64,000 nt of DNA from Pedobacter sp. WC2423 (GCF_040822065.1 NZ_CP162005.1:5642001-5706000); one strand, 5' to 3'. Shown: positions 51,962-60,778, counted from the stretch's first letter. Notes: generated from the sequence alone by a model not told the origin. Program-made: numbers and translations.

Positions 51962-52539
51962 TTTTTCTACGTTTATTAAGTACAAGCAAACTTATACCTT
52001 ATTCTGCATAGGATGGTTAAATTTGTTTTGGAAGAAATCCTAAAATTCTGTTCTATTTTGCTGTAATAAAGGTTTTTGACCTAAAATTTTGCTTGGAGCG
52101 ATGCGATTTCCATTTAAGGTTCATGAAGCAATCCAGCTGTACTAAGGTCGAACCAATTGTGACAAAAAAGTATGCTCTTATTCCCGATTTGAACCGTAAA
52201 AAATAAGTAACAATGTAATTTCAAATTCAGGAAGGGAATCTATATTACTTATTTGCAAAGCAAATAGTCCGTAAGCTTTGAATGGAGTAGAAGATGTAAA
52301 CTTATGACCTCTGGACAGTTAAAAGGAACATTACTATAATATATAGCACGAAATCTACTGACAAACTGTGGTTTTACGCCCGTTAAACCAGATGGGCGTC
52401 ATATATACCAGCAGAATGGAACAGGGCTATTTTGATTATATAGGATGTAAACTTGAAATAATATAGGACTTTTGAATAGTTTGGTTGTCATTAGATAAAG
52501 CATTCATGTAACTCTTCAATAATCTTGTATAATATAACA
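51962..52539. other. 578-bp intergenic stretch
   Basis: No convincing frame. It holds ATTTGC-AAA-GCAAAT near 52240 and a 6-bp stem ACGCCC/GGGCGT (52376-52381 with 52394-52399). Neither is clearly a terminator. Possibly decayed DNA between accessory genes. Confidence 0.5.
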
Positions 52540-53349
52540 ATGAACACTTATCACAATTTAATCATTAACCATTTTACCAGAGCGATTCTGGTCTTTTTTT
52601 TAATACTTACATTTTCAAGTTGTAGTAAGGGCTTTCCTGAGACCCCTATGGTCAATTCTTTAAGGCTTAATCTGAAGAAAGGGGATACTTTACGGGTCGC
52701 AGTTTACAGGGGCGTAGCTTCATGCGAAGAATGTGCTGAAACAGTAAAATCCGCAATTGAAAAGTTGGGTGTAAAATATAAGCTTGATTTTGTAGGGCCA
52801 GAGGAACTTGTAGACATCACGGAGAAAAATTTGAGTAAATATGATATTTACGTACAACCTGGCGGAGGACAGGACATTAACGGCGCATTTAGAAGTCTGG
52901 GCCAAAATCGGGTACAAGCGATCCAGAATTATGTTTCCAATGGTGGGAACTATCTTGGCTTATGTATGGGTGCCTACCTTGCCGACGCAAATAACCTTGG
53001 ACTCATAAAGGATGAACTCGATTCGGAGGTAGGACGTCCCGGGTTTCCTGTAAAAAATATTGACGACACATCAGTTCGCTTAACTTGGGAAGGCCGTAAT
53101 GAATATGTGTTTTTTCAGGATGGCCCATTCCTGCTATCAGCAGAGGGTGATCAAATGTTTTATAAAATTGCATCCTATGCAAATGGCGACTTGGCAGCCG
53201 CACGTTATTCTTATGGAAAGGGACTGGTTGTCTTAACAGGGCCTCATCCAGAAGCCAACAACACCTGGTTCGAAAAAGCTGAAATACCATTGGATAAGCG
53301 TCCTTCACAAGACTTGTTCAAAGATCTGATCCAAAGCTTCTACCGATAG
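52540..53349 (+). CDS. BPL_N-like (class I GATase fold) lipoprotein
   Basis: 269 residues from ATG 52540, with a lipobox TFSSCSK (Cys near residue 28). The domain resembles the biotin-protein ligase N-terminal amidotransferase fold: DTLRVAVYRGVASCEEC, DIYVQPGGGQDINGAF, GNYLGLCMGAYLA (nucleophile-type Cys), and GLVVLTGPHPEA. Members are putative hydrolases of unknown substrate. A Cys pair (CEEC) near the N-terminus is unusual. Monocistronic, followed by a truncated lipoprotein fragment. Confidence 0.82.
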   Translation: MNTYHNLIINHFTRAILVFFLILTFSSCSKGFPETPMVNSLRLNLKKGDTLRVAVYRGVASCEECAETVKSAIEKLGVKYKLDFVGPEELVDITEKNLSKYDIYVQPGGGQDINGAFRSLGQNRVQAIQNYVSNGGNYLGLCMGAYLADANNLGLIKDELDSEVGRPGFPVKNIDDTSVRLTWEGRNEYVFFQDGPFLLSAEGDQMFYKIASYANGDLAAARYSYGKGLVVLTGPHPEANNTWFEKAEIPLDKRPSQDLFKDLIQSFYR

Positions 53350-53392
53350 GACAGTTATCTGATTCTCTCCCAAACACAAAAAAATAAACAAC

Positions 53393-53503
53393 ATGAATAC
53401 AATTTCAAAATTAACTAAAGTAGTAGTATTTGCCTGTTTACTGACTACAGGCTTTACATCATGTACAAGTAACGGAAATAAAGCTGCAACGCAGATTGAT
53501 TAG
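53393..53503 (+). pseudogene. Truncated lipoprotein start (36 codons)
   Basis: ATG 53393 begins a clean lipoprotein signal (VVVFACLLTTGFTSCTSNG) that runs into unrelated sequence and stops at TAG 53501. The following bases belong to an AraC family gene in another frame. A deletion therefore joined the front of one gene to the back of another. Confidence 0.7.
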
Positions 53504-53762
53504 TGATTATGCCAGGGAAATGTTTGTAACAGAAAAACGGTTGAACCAGGCAACATCAAAAATATTAGGGAAAACGGCAAAAGATGTTACCAACGCCCGG
53601 ATGGTTTTGGAAGCTAAGCGCTTGTTATCGCACACCTCTAAAAGCGTTAAAGAAATTTGTTACAGCCTTGGCTTCGAGGAGCCTACGAATTTTATAAAGT
53701 ATTTCCGGAAGCATAATGGTCTGACACCAATTCAATTCAGGGAGAAATATGCAATTGAATAA
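53496..53762 (+). pseudogene. AraC-family regulator, C-terminal DNA-binding half only
   Basis: 88 codons covering a nearly complete HTH_18 domain: YAREMFVTEKRLNQATSKILGKTAKDV, then VKEICYSLGFEEPTNFIKYFRKHNGLTPIQFREKY. The ligand-binding N-terminal half is missing and the only start would be a TTG inside the fused junction. Likely not functional, though a minimal HTH could still bind DNA if translated. Confidence 0.8.
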
Positions 53763-53877
53763 GCAAAGAGTTAATTAATTTCAAATGTAATCATTCGTAA
53801 TTCTACAGGCAACACCCCGGACTTTTTATTATTTGAATGAATTAATAGAAATTCCTAAATTAACAAGATTGAAAAAA

Positions 53878-54221
53878 ATGATAGAAACTGAAGAAGATAA
53901 TAAGCGTTGGAATCTTACCACCTCAACAATAAAAAAAGTTCAATAGCGTGCTGCATTATTTGTTCGAGCCCTGAGTGTAGGCTAATGACTGTTGCCCCAT
54001 CCATAAAAGATGATGATCTGGTTCAATACGCAGGAAAAGTGGCGCATACCCTACCTGCTTCAAAAGGCGGTCCGAGGGAAATGCCTGGAACAACTCCTGC
54101 CCAGCGCCAGAATATGAAAAATGCCATCTTTCTTTGTAGTAGTTGCGCAGATATTATTGACAAAAATAATGGTATAGACCACCCGGTCACATTACTTCAG
54201 CGCTGGAAAAAGAACATATAG
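53878..54221 (+). pseudogene. HNH-like defence-module remnant with frameshift
   Basis: ATG 53878 opens MIETEEDNKRWNLTTSTIKKVQ and stops at TAG 53944. The rest continues in another frame: CCIICSSPECR, VAHTLPASKGGPREMPG, IFLCSSCADIIDKN, LLQRWKKN. That CxxC...C.xC plus GPR layout is the N-terminal HNH-like nuclease module commonly fused to defence effectors in Bacteroidota. No effector domain follows. A frameshift and a stop make it a dead remnant unless read from TTG 53907 as a 104-aa stub. Confidence 0.65.
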
Positions 54222-54313
54222 ATCCGGCAAATAAAATATCAACCTGATTTGATTTCAGGCTGATTTAGTGTAGTCTTAAAACTGGATTTTGCATTATAAA
54301 GATATTTAACAAC

Positions 54314-54358
54314 CCCTCAGCATGTCTGCATGCTCTGGTCAGTCTTGCATGTTGAGGG
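54314..54358. terminator. Hairpin between convergent genes
   Basis: CCCTCAGCATG (54314-54324) pairs with CATGTTGAGGG (54348-54358), one wobble pair, 23-base loop. It lies between the HNH remnant and the nitroreductase gene. No T-run on the plus side. Confidence 0.4.
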
Positions 54359-54364
54359 ATTGAT

Positions 54365-54994
54365 CTATTTTATTATAGTTGAAAATTCAGTAATTGGCAA
54401 ACGAACTTTTGGCATCGAGGCGAGAGAATCGTTTGCAGCATCCCTGTAACCCAGGGATAGAATCACTGCAGCGTGAAGATTCTTTTCCGACAACCCTAAA
54501 ATGGCATTAAATGCTTCCGGGTTAAAACCTTCCATAGGGGTTGCATCTACTTTGAGTTCTGCAGCTGCAATTAAGGCTGTCCCCAATCCGATATAAGCTT
54601 GCTTGCTCGACCAAATGGCATTTTGTTCGGGTGTACGCGCAGAAAAGTAAGGGGTCAGAGTATCCTTTAGAACATTAAGCGTACCATTCTCCAAATTTCT
54701 TTGTTTTTCCATCATCGTAACATAATCTGCTATGTATTGGCTGGTTATATTATTAAATGCAGCAAAAACCAGCAAATGAGAAGAAGCATGAATTTGGGTA
54801 TTGAATGATCCCTCTGCTAATTTTTGTCTGATTTCAGGATTAGTTATCACCATCAAGCGATAAGGCTGTATCCCACAAGAGGAGGCGCTGAGGTTAACGG
54901 CTTCGATAATTTGGTCAATCTTGTTTTCACTGACCGATTCACCTGTGTATTTTTTAACAGCATAGCGCCATTGTAAATTTTTGATTAATTCCAT
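54365..54994 (-). CDS. Nitroreductase family NAD(P)H-dependent oxidoreductase
   Basis: 209 residues from ATG 54994 (MELIKNLQWRYAVKKYTGE). FMN-binding family features are visible: RYAVKKY, NLSASSCGIQPYRLMVI, SKQAYIGLGTALIAAAELKVDATPMEGF (the 'EG' region), and the final ILSLGYRDAAND. It should reduce nitro or quinone compounds with FMN. It is divergent from an HxlR regulator 90 bp away, which probably controls it. Confidence 0.92.
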   Translation of the reverse strand: MELIKNLQWRYAVKKYTGESVSENKIDQIIEAVNLSASSCGIQPYRLMVITNPEIRQKLAEGSFNTQIHASSHLLVFAAFNNITSQYIADYVTMMEKQRNLENGTLNVLKDTLTPYFSARTPEQNAIWSSKQAYIGLGTALIAAAELKVDATPMEGFNPEAFNAILGLSEKNLHAAVILSLGYRDAANDSLASMPKVRLPITEFSTIIK

Positions 54995-55040
54995 TTTTTT
55001 ATGATTTGACTGCAAAGCTATAATTATGATGTGTACATTT

Positions 55041-55087
55041 GTAACCAAGTGACAAAAAGTTATAGTGACAAATAGGTAACCACGTGA
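55041..55087. promoter_or_regulatory. Direct repeats, candidate HxlR operators
   Basis: GTAACCAAGTGAC (55041-55053) and GTAACCACGTGAA (55076-55088) match at 11 of 13 positions, 35 bp apart, and a further AGTGACAAA lies between them. The region is between the divergent nitroreductase and HxlR genes. Confidence 0.4.
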
Positions 55088-55455
55088 ATGAGATGAAAAA
55101 AGAACTCGACCTGATAAAAGATTGCGGACAAAAAATATTAGCCATTAGCGATACAATGGAGATTTTAAATGGGAAATGGAAGATGTCCATCATTGCATGT
55201 CTATGTTATCAGCCGATGCGCTATTCCGAATTGCTGAAAGAAGTAAAGGGTATTTCCGGCAAAGTACTTAGTCGTGAATTGAAAGATTTAGAAATGAATG
55301 AATTGATTGAGCGTATAGTGTTAAACACTGCGCCTGTTGCCGTAGAATACCGAATAACTGACTATGGAACATCGCTTAAACAACTTACCAATACAATAGC
55401 TGACTGGGGATTTATTCATAGAAAACGTATTATTTCAGCAATGAAAACGAGATAA
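55084..55455 (+). CDS. HxlR family winged-helix regulator
   Basis: 123 residues with the MarR-like HxlR signature: DTMEILNGKWKMSIIACLCYQPMRYSELLKEVKGISGKVLSRELKDLEMNELIERIV, then VEYRITDYGTSLKQL. It binds redox or electrophile signals in other bacteria. It lies opposite the nitroreductase gene, with repeat elements in between. Confidence 0.92.
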   Translation: MNEMKKELDLIKDCGQKILAISDTMEILNGKWKMSIIACLCYQPMRYSELLKEVKGISGKVLSRELKDLEMNELIERIVLNTAPVAVEYRITDYGTSLKQLTNTIADWGFIHRKRIISAMKTR

Positions 55456-55516
55456 GGAACATATTAGTTTGTAACTAATCAACTGTTTCCTTACCCATTA
55501 TTTTATCTCTGTGTAG

Positions 55517-55999
55517 ATGGCCCCAATTACGGGTAGGGTGGAAGGTTATAAATGCTTTGGTTCTTGCCGAACAGCTTGTTTTGAAGAATAAAGATTCTTC
55601 ATTTATTAAACACTACACAGAAGCGATAGACAAAATCAAAGCAGTTTCAGGACAATCAGAGAAAAAAAAGCAAATCTACTTGCAGAAAGAACTCGTTTTG
55701 AACAAAATATAAATAGAGAAAAAAACAGCAATAATATTTCATAACTGCAATTTGCGCTGACCAACTTCTATTTAACAGAAATAAACTATACCAACGAGCT
55801 AAATAAAGGAACAAGGAGAATTATTGAGCCATTTGCCCTATTAAGCACAACAGAAAATTGGCTACTAATTGCCTGGTGTCGTTTGCGACAGAAGTTTAGA
55901 TATTTCCGACTTGATATAATAAACAGGACAAATATTCTAACAGAGAAATTTGAACAGCATAAAATGACACTACAAGAATATTTTGATAAGTATCATTAA
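55517..55999 (+). pseudogene. Decayed WYL-domain regulator (YafY-like)
   Basis: Fragments of one protein appear in several frames: API-TGRVEGYK (55517), then NALVLAEQLVLKNKDSSFIKHYTEAIDKIK (55551), then LLAERTRFEQNINREK (about 55670), then, after a TAA, LQFALTNFYLTEINY and the WYL C-terminus ENWLLIAWCRLRQKFR...HKMTLQEYF to stop at 55999. The N-terminal HTH is gone, about 12 codons are deleted after VEGYK, and there is at least one more frameshift and an in-frame stop. It lies 72 bp upstream of a Rid gene, its probable former target. Confidence 0.8.
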
Positions 56000-56071
56000 T
56001 TTTTAACCCCTGACATAAGGCTGTCACAAAGCCATCCCATATTTGCATTGTAAAATTTAAAACAATAAGAA

Positions 56072-56464
56072 ATGGAAAAGCAAGTATTTGACCCTTGGGC
56101 TTGGGGTAAAAACACGAATTCTGTACAAGCTGTTGAAGTGAAAAACGTAATGGGAACGCTATACTGTTCGGGTCAGGTAGCATTAGATGCCAACGGAATC
56201 CCAAGTGATGCTGATATGCGTTCACAATTAACACAAACAATCAAAAACCTGGAACAACTTATTAGCGAATCCGGTTATGAATGCAAAAATATTGTCAGAC
56301 TGAACGTTTACACGACATCAACAACGGATTTTTTTACAACCTGTATGGATATTTATGTACCTTTCATTCAAAAACATGGGATCCAGCAAGCAACCACTTT
56401 GCTTGAAGTGAAAGCACTTTTTGCAACATTAACAGTAGAGCTGGAAGCTACTGTTGTAAAGTAA
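56072..56464 (+). CDS. Rid family (YjgF-like) protein
   Basis: 130 residues with the Rid fold: FDPWAWGKNTNSVQAVEVKNVMGTLYCSGQVALD, LTQTIKNLEQLI, NIVRLNVYTTSTTDF, TLLEVKALFATLTVELEATVV. The position of RidA Arg105 appears to be Thr (QQATTLLEVK), so it may lack classical imine deaminase activity. It follows the WYL-regulator remnant and precedes a YdeI-like gene by one base, an operon. Confidence 0.87.
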   Translation: MEKQVFDPWAWGKNTNSVQAVEVKNVMGTLYCSGQVALDANGIPSDADMRSQLTQTIKNLEQLISESGYECKNIVRLNVYTTSTTDFFTTCMDIYVPFIQKHGIQQATTLLEVKALFATLTVELEATVVK

Positions 56465-56465
56465 A

Positions 56466-57044
56466 ATGCAAAAAAAAGAAACAACAATATTTTATCCTGC
56501 AAGCCTTGCAGCCTGGCGTGAATGGTTACTGATTAACCATTTATCACAACAGTCTGTATGGCTTGTTTTTTATAGAAAAAACTCCAAAAAACCATCCGTT
56601 ACCTGGAGCGAAGCCGTAGATGTAGCACTTTGTTTTGGGTGGATAGATAGCAAAAAGATAAAGATTGATGAAGAAACGTCGCATCAGTTTTTTAGTAGAA
56701 GAAAACCAAACAGCACCTGGTCAAAAATAAATAAACATAAAGTCCAGCACTTAATCGAAACAGGACTCATGACTGAAGCAGGTCTCAAATGTATTGAAAC
56801 TGCAAAACAAAATGGTTCATGGACTATTTTAGACGAAGTGGAAGAGTTGATCGTTCCGTTAGATTTGGAAAATGCATTTGCAGACAACCCGGATGCGAGA
56901 GATTATTATTTAAGTTTAAGTAAGTCTGCTCGAAAAGGGATTTTACAATGGGTTGTACTTGCCAAACGATCAGAAACAAGATTAAACCGGATCAAGGAAA
57001 TATTAACGCTTGCCGAACAGAAACAAATACCAGGTATATTTTGA
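56466..57044 (+). CDS. YdeI/OmpD-associated family protein
   Basis: 192 residues. The start AWREWLLINHLSQQSVWLVFYRKNSKKPSVTWSEAVDVALCFGWIDSKKIKID and HQFFSRRKPNSTWSKINKHKVQHLIETGLMT are the family hallmarks, followed by a C-terminal YdeI helix bundle with SARKGILQWVVLAKRSETRLNRI. Family function is unclear; some members affect bacteriocin or antibiotic sensitivity. One base separates it from the Rid gene. Confidence 0.9.
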   Translation: MQKKETTIFYPASLAAWREWLLINHLSQQSVWLVFYRKNSKKPSVTWSEAVDVALCFGWIDSKKIKIDEETSHQFFSRRKPNSTWSKINKHKVQHLIETGLMTEAGLKCIETAKQNGSWTILDEVEELIVPLDLENAFADNPDARDYYLSLSKSARKGILQWVVLAKRSETRLNRIKEILTLAEQKQIPGIF

Positions 57045-57483
57045 AGTGATCAAGGAACAATTTAGCTCACTGAACCTCGATAGATTAACAAAATTATTAC
57101 CTGTCAAATAATCATCTGTGGAAAATCCGTAAGGATTAACCATCCTCAGGGTGCAGAGCACTGATTTATGTAACTAACTTTTATAAAAATTATTTTATAA
57201 AAGTAAATTAGCTTGGTCAAAGTGTCGAGGAATTCATACTTCTATTTCTCGAACACGTTGGCCGGTGGCTGGAATATCACATATATTAAGTGCCCAATAA
57301 AGCTAAAGGATTGGGCACTTAATTCAATTTTCTATTAACATTAAGCTATTTGGATTTATAAACCTGGCATATGCTCTTTAGCCAATTGCTTAATTCCTGT
57401 TGTAGGAATATTGTTAAGATGGTTGAATGGTACTTGGTTTTAGATTCTTCTATTGTCATCCAAACATAATAATTATTTTTAAC
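57045..57483. other. Intergenic stretch with two inverted repeats
   Basis: No gene seen. A perfect 12-bp A/T inverted repeat lies at 57177-57188 / 57193-57204 (4-base loop), and a perfect 13-bp one, TTAAGTGCCCAAT / ATTGGGCACTTAA, at 57286-57298 / 57310-57322. The latter is a likely bidirectional terminator. Confidence 0.6.
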
Positions 57484-57530
57484 GGAATGATCGTTCCGAT
57501 TTAGATATATATTTGCGGAACGATTATTCC
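57484..57530 (+). promoter_or_regulatory. Two TetR-type operators flanking a -7 element
   Basis: GGAATGATCGTTCC (57484-57497) and GGAACGATTATTCC (57517-57530) share the form GGAAnnATnnTTCC. Between them TATATTTG (57508-57515) fits the TAnnTTTG -7 element. A repressor bound to both would block the promoter of the SDR gene that starts at 57555. Confidence 0.7.
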
Positions 57531-57554
57531 AGAATAAAATAGATCATTAGAAAA

Positions 57555-58304
57555 ATGAAAAAATTAGAAAATAAAGTAGCAGTAGTAACAGGAGCATCAA
57601 AAGGTATTGGTGCGAGTATAGCTAAAAGACTTGCCGGGGAAGGTGCAAACGTGGTGGTAAATTATTCATCTGCAAAAGCTGGTGCCGACCAGGTTGTTTC
57701 AGAGATTATGGCCAAGGGCGGAAAAGCAATTGCTGTGCAAGGTAACGTCTCCAATCCAGATGACGTTACACGTTTATTTGAAGAAACAACAAAAGCTTTC
57801 GGGCCAGTTGATATCTTGGTGAATAACGCTGGCGTTTATAAATTTGGCACTATTGAGGAAATTAATGTTGAAGATTTCAACCACCAGTTTAACACCAATG
57901 TTCTTGGTTTGTTATTGGTAACACAAGGAGCTGTCAAGAACTTTAATCCAAAAGGTGGCAGCATCATCAACATTGGATCGGCGATTACTAGCCTGGCGCC
58001 TCCTGCAAGTTCAATTTATACAGCAACTAAAGGTGCGGTTGATTCTATCACGCATGTATTGGCAAAAGAATTGAGTGGCAGAAAAATCCGTGTAAATTCC
58101 GTAAATCCAGGTATGGTAGAAACAGAAGGCACATACACTGCCGGTATAATTGGAAGCGATTTTGCAAATGAAGCGGTGAGTACTACTCCTCTTGGCCGCA
58201 TCGGTCAGCCAGAAGACATCGCACTTGTCACCGTATTCCTGGCATCAGAAGATTCGCGCTGGATAACAGGAGATATTTTACTTGCCAGCGGTGGGGTGAG
58301 GTAA
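57555..58304 (+). CDS. Short-chain dehydrogenase/reductase (FabG-like)
   Basis: 249 residues of classical SDR type: TGASKGIG cofactor loop (12-19), NNAG (90-93), catalytic Ser142, Tyr155 and Lys159 (YTATK), and the NPGMVETEG tail. The lack of an acidic residue after strand 2 and the NYSS sequence suggest NADP preference. Natural substrate unknown. It starts 25 bp after the second operator and precedes a TetR gene that probably represses it. Confidence 0.92.
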   Translation: MKKLENKVAVVTGASKGIGASIAKRLAGEGANVVVNYSSAKAGADQVVSEIMAKGGKAIAVQGNVSNPDDVTRLFEETTKAFGPVDILVNNAGVYKFGTIEEINVEDFNHQFNTNVLGLLLVTQGAVKNFNPKGGSIINIGSAITSLAPPASSIYTATKGAVDSITHVLAKELSGRKIRVNSVNPGMVETEGTYTAGIIGSDFANEAVSTTPLGRIGQPEDIALVTVFLASEDSRWITGDILLASGGVR

Positions 58305-58331
58305 TCTCAATATTTAAAACTAATTTAAAAT

Positions 58332-58364
58332 GAATAGCTTTGCTTTTTAAAAGCAAAGCTATTC
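58332..58364 (+). terminator. 16-bp hairpin between SDR and TetR genes
   Basis: Bases 58332-58347 and 58349-58364 are perfect reverse complements with a one-base centre (effective loop of a few bases within TTTTTAAAA). The stem ends six bases before the tetR ATG, so it could both terminate SDR transcripts and hide the tetR start. Confidence 0.7.
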
Positions 58365-58370
58365 CTGGTT

Positions 58371-58952
58371 ATGGCAAGAACAAAAGATTTTGATGAAAAT
58401 GAAGTATTATCCAAGGCAATACAAGTTTTTTGGTGCAAAGGATACAACGCTACGTCTATGCAAGATCTTGTAGATGCCTTAGGGATTAGCCGTTCAAGTC
58501 TGTATGATACTTATACAGACAAGCACACCCTATTTATTAAGGCTCTAGAGAGATATCAACGGGAAGGAAACCAGCAGATCCAGGAAATTGCTGACCAAAA
58601 TGATCTGGCAAAAAACACGATTATTAAACTCCTGAAATTAACGATTTCAGAATCTGCTTGCGTTAAAGAGCAAAAGGGTTGTTTCATGTTAAATGCGGAG
58701 GTTGAGGTAGCTCCGCATGACGCGGAAGTGAACAAAATTGTTTGGACTAATGATCAATATATGGAAAATATTTTCTGTCAGGTGATTAAAAAGGGGCAAG
58801 CCAGTGGGGAGCTCAAAAATAAGCAGGATGCCGGAGCCTTGGCCCGATTTATTTTTAATGCTGTAAAAGGGATGCGGGTAACTGCAAAATCAAGCCCCGA
58901 CCGATCTATTTTTGATGACATCATCAAACTTACGGTATCGGTGCTTGGTTAA
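58371..58952 (+). CDS. TetR/AcrR family regulator
   Basis: 193 residues. N-terminal helix-turn-helix: VLSKAIQVFWCKGYNATSMQDLVDALGISRSSLYDTYTDKHTLFIKAL. The C-terminal ligand domain contains the EQKGCFMLNAEVEVAPHD segment typical of the AcrR/YxaF-like subgroup, with Cys that may sense electrophiles. It is downstream of the SDR gene and probably binds the two GGAAnnATnnTTCC sites at 57484-57530. Confidence 0.92.
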   Translation: MARTKDFDENEVLSKAIQVFWCKGYNATSMQDLVDALGISRSSLYDTYTDKHTLFIKALERYQREGNQQIQEIADQNDLAKNTIIKLLKLTISESACVKEQKGCFMLNAEVEVAPHDAEVNKIVWTNDQYMENIFCQVIKKGQASGELKNKQDAGALARFIFNAVKGMRVTAKSSPDRSIFDDIIKLTVSVLG

Positions 58953-59190
58953 AATACCAGGCAAAGTTATAATTCCTTACACTTCATTGGTGCCTTTCAG
59001 AAGATGTTTTATAAACGAGATTCAAGCTATTTGATGATGTGCCAATTAATTATTACTCCTTTTTCTTTCCGTCCAACCCCTTGAATGTCTAAGCTTTATA
59101 CGCTCTTTCCTATGCCCGTTTGTTAATTTTAATAGTCATGTTCAATTTGGTGACTTTGTTGAATTGTGCTCAGGATATCCCGATTAAGTT

Positions 59191-60204
59191 CTACAAGCTT
59201 TCTAAGGTTTCTTCAATTATTTCGATTCCAAATTCTTTTAACCGGTTGCTGATATGATGAGTTGAAATCATAGTTTCCGGAAGATACAACCCCCCGGTCT
59301 TTTGTTCAGATTGTCCATTCAGGCCCAATATCTTTTCTGTGATTAAATATACGCCCACAGCTGTGAGATGGGAATTTCCTTTTGGGCCGGATACGATCGT
59401 GCTGAGTTTTCTTTTTTCTCCGGATAGCAGGGTGCCTTCAATAATAATGTATAATTCATGGGAAGCTTCCAGGCCCTTACTAGTCCCTATAGATTCCCCT
59501 GTAATAAAGTCGAACCGAATATTTTTTGCACTCGTAAAAGCGGCTATACTCGGAACATCCAGCGTACTGAGCGGGTAACCTATTGCTGATGAATGATTGT
59601 GCAAATCAATAGTTCTCGGGTTTTCTTTTGCTTGTACTGATAGCCAGTTTCCGCCCTTGCGAATTAGCGCCTCACCAACAAAACCACTAACTTCATTTGC
59701 AACCAGCGGCCCTACGCTATCCTTTGGGTCATATAATCCTGCAAGTTCGATAGTTTCTATTTGACTGAATTTATCAGCTTGTTGCCTGACCATAAGGGTT
59801 AATATTCCCGCTTGCCAATGACCGGCGTATACAACAGGCGCAACAATCGTTTTGTGAAGGCCCAAAAATGCTGTGGGAGAAATTTGATCCGCTAATTCGC
59901 TTACAGCAATACATGCAATGCCATTTAAGATAGCTGTTTCTCTTAATATATTACTGTGATCATCCACCGCTGATATAATCAGGTCAGTTTTCTTAAATTC
60001 ACTTAGATCGAAGCCTTCTTCGAGATTGATATAGGCTGTTTCTGAATGATTTAATTCCTTCGCTAAAGATATTCCGTTTTGCGGATTTCTACCTGCAAGA
60101 ATAAGTTCGATATGCTTATCAGCTTGTCTGATTAGTCGTGCGATGTTACTTCCAACCATTCCATAACCGCCCACAATTAAGATTCGTTTTTTCTGTGATT
60201 CCAT
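59191..60204 (-). CDS. Saccharopine dehydrogenase-like NAD(P)-binding protein
   Basis: 337 residues. N-terminal Rossmann fold ILIVGGYGMVGSNIARLI, then GRNPQNGISLAKEL and a TDLIISAVDDHSNILRETAILNGI stretch as in saccharopine dehydrogenase-type proteins. A substrate domain follows. The C-terminal part includes the VYLITEKILG segment. The reaction is unknown. A divergent HxlR gene lies 211 bp away. Confidence 0.85.
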   Translation of the reverse strand: MESQKKRILIVGGYGMVGSNIARLIRQADKHIELILAGRNPQNGISLAKELNHSETAYINLEEGFDLSEFKKTDLIISAVDDHSNILRETAILNGIACIAVSELADQISPTAFLGLHKTIVAPVVYAGHWQAGILTLMVRQQADKFSQIETIELAGLYDPKDSVGPLVANEVSGFVGEALIRKGGNWLSVQAKENPRTIDLHNHSSAIGYPLSTLDVPSIAAFTSAKNIRFDFITGESIGTSKGLEASHELYIIIEGTLLSGEKRKLSTIVSGPKGNSHLTAVGVYLITEKILGLNGQSEQKTGGLYLPETMISTHHISNRLKEFGIEIIEETLESL

Positions 60205-60415
60205 ATTAGATTTTTAAATTATATAACTTTACATTTTGCAATTCATTTGAAGTGTGAAGCCGGTCACAACTCATCCGGAAATGCTAAATATGATGCACCA
60301 CAATTATTAAAGTTTTCATATTTCAATGATTCGTATAATTAAGGCAAAGTTAAGGTTGCCTGTAAACTTTTGTATATTGCCTGCCAATTGTTAGGTACTA
60401 TAAATAATGTAAGTA

Positions 60416-60778
60416 ATGAGCGAGATCAAGCAATCATCAACCAACTTCTTAAATAAGATTGCGCTGAGCGATGAATGTTCGGAAGTATATGCCTCAAATA
60501 TCATCGGCGGGCAATGGACATTGGTAATCTGTTCGTGGTTATTAAGTGGTAAACTTAGATTTGGAGAACTAAAGAAGAAATTACCTGGAATTACTGAAAG
60601 GATGCTGGCCTTGCAACTGCGTAAGCTCGAAGAGAATAAAATAATCAGCCGGACTGTTCATGCAGAAGTACCGCCATGTGTAGAATATGAGCTGACAGAA
60701 ATCGGATACGCATTGAAGTCAGTTATCATGGAATTAGAAGTTTGGGGCACAAGCCATAAAAAATTGATCGGTGAGTAA
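60416..60778 (+). CDS. HxlR family winged-helix regulator (2)
   Basis: 120 residues: NIIGGQWTLVICSWLLSGKLRFGELKKKLPGITERMLALQLRKLEENKIISRTVHAEVPPCVEYELTEIGYALKSV. Cys at positions in DECSEVY and PPCVEYE could be redox sensors. It diverges from the saccharopine dehydrogenase-like gene, the same layout as the HxlR/nitroreductase pair, so that gene is the likely target. Confidence 0.92.
   Translation: MSEIKQSSTNFLNKIALSDECSEVYASNIIGGQWTLVICSWLLSGKLRFGELKKKLPGITERMLALQLRKLEENKIISRTVHAEVPPCVEYELTEIGYALKSVIMELEVWGTSHKKLIGE

Noticed and set aside
51962..52539. Remnant of an insertion sequence between the Fic and BPL_N genes
   Set aside because: No transposase-like frame or terminal inverted repeats were found.
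57177..57204. Perfect A/T inverted repeat as an IS end
   Set aside because: Too short, not matched by a second copy, and no transposase nearby; more likely a cruciform or terminator.
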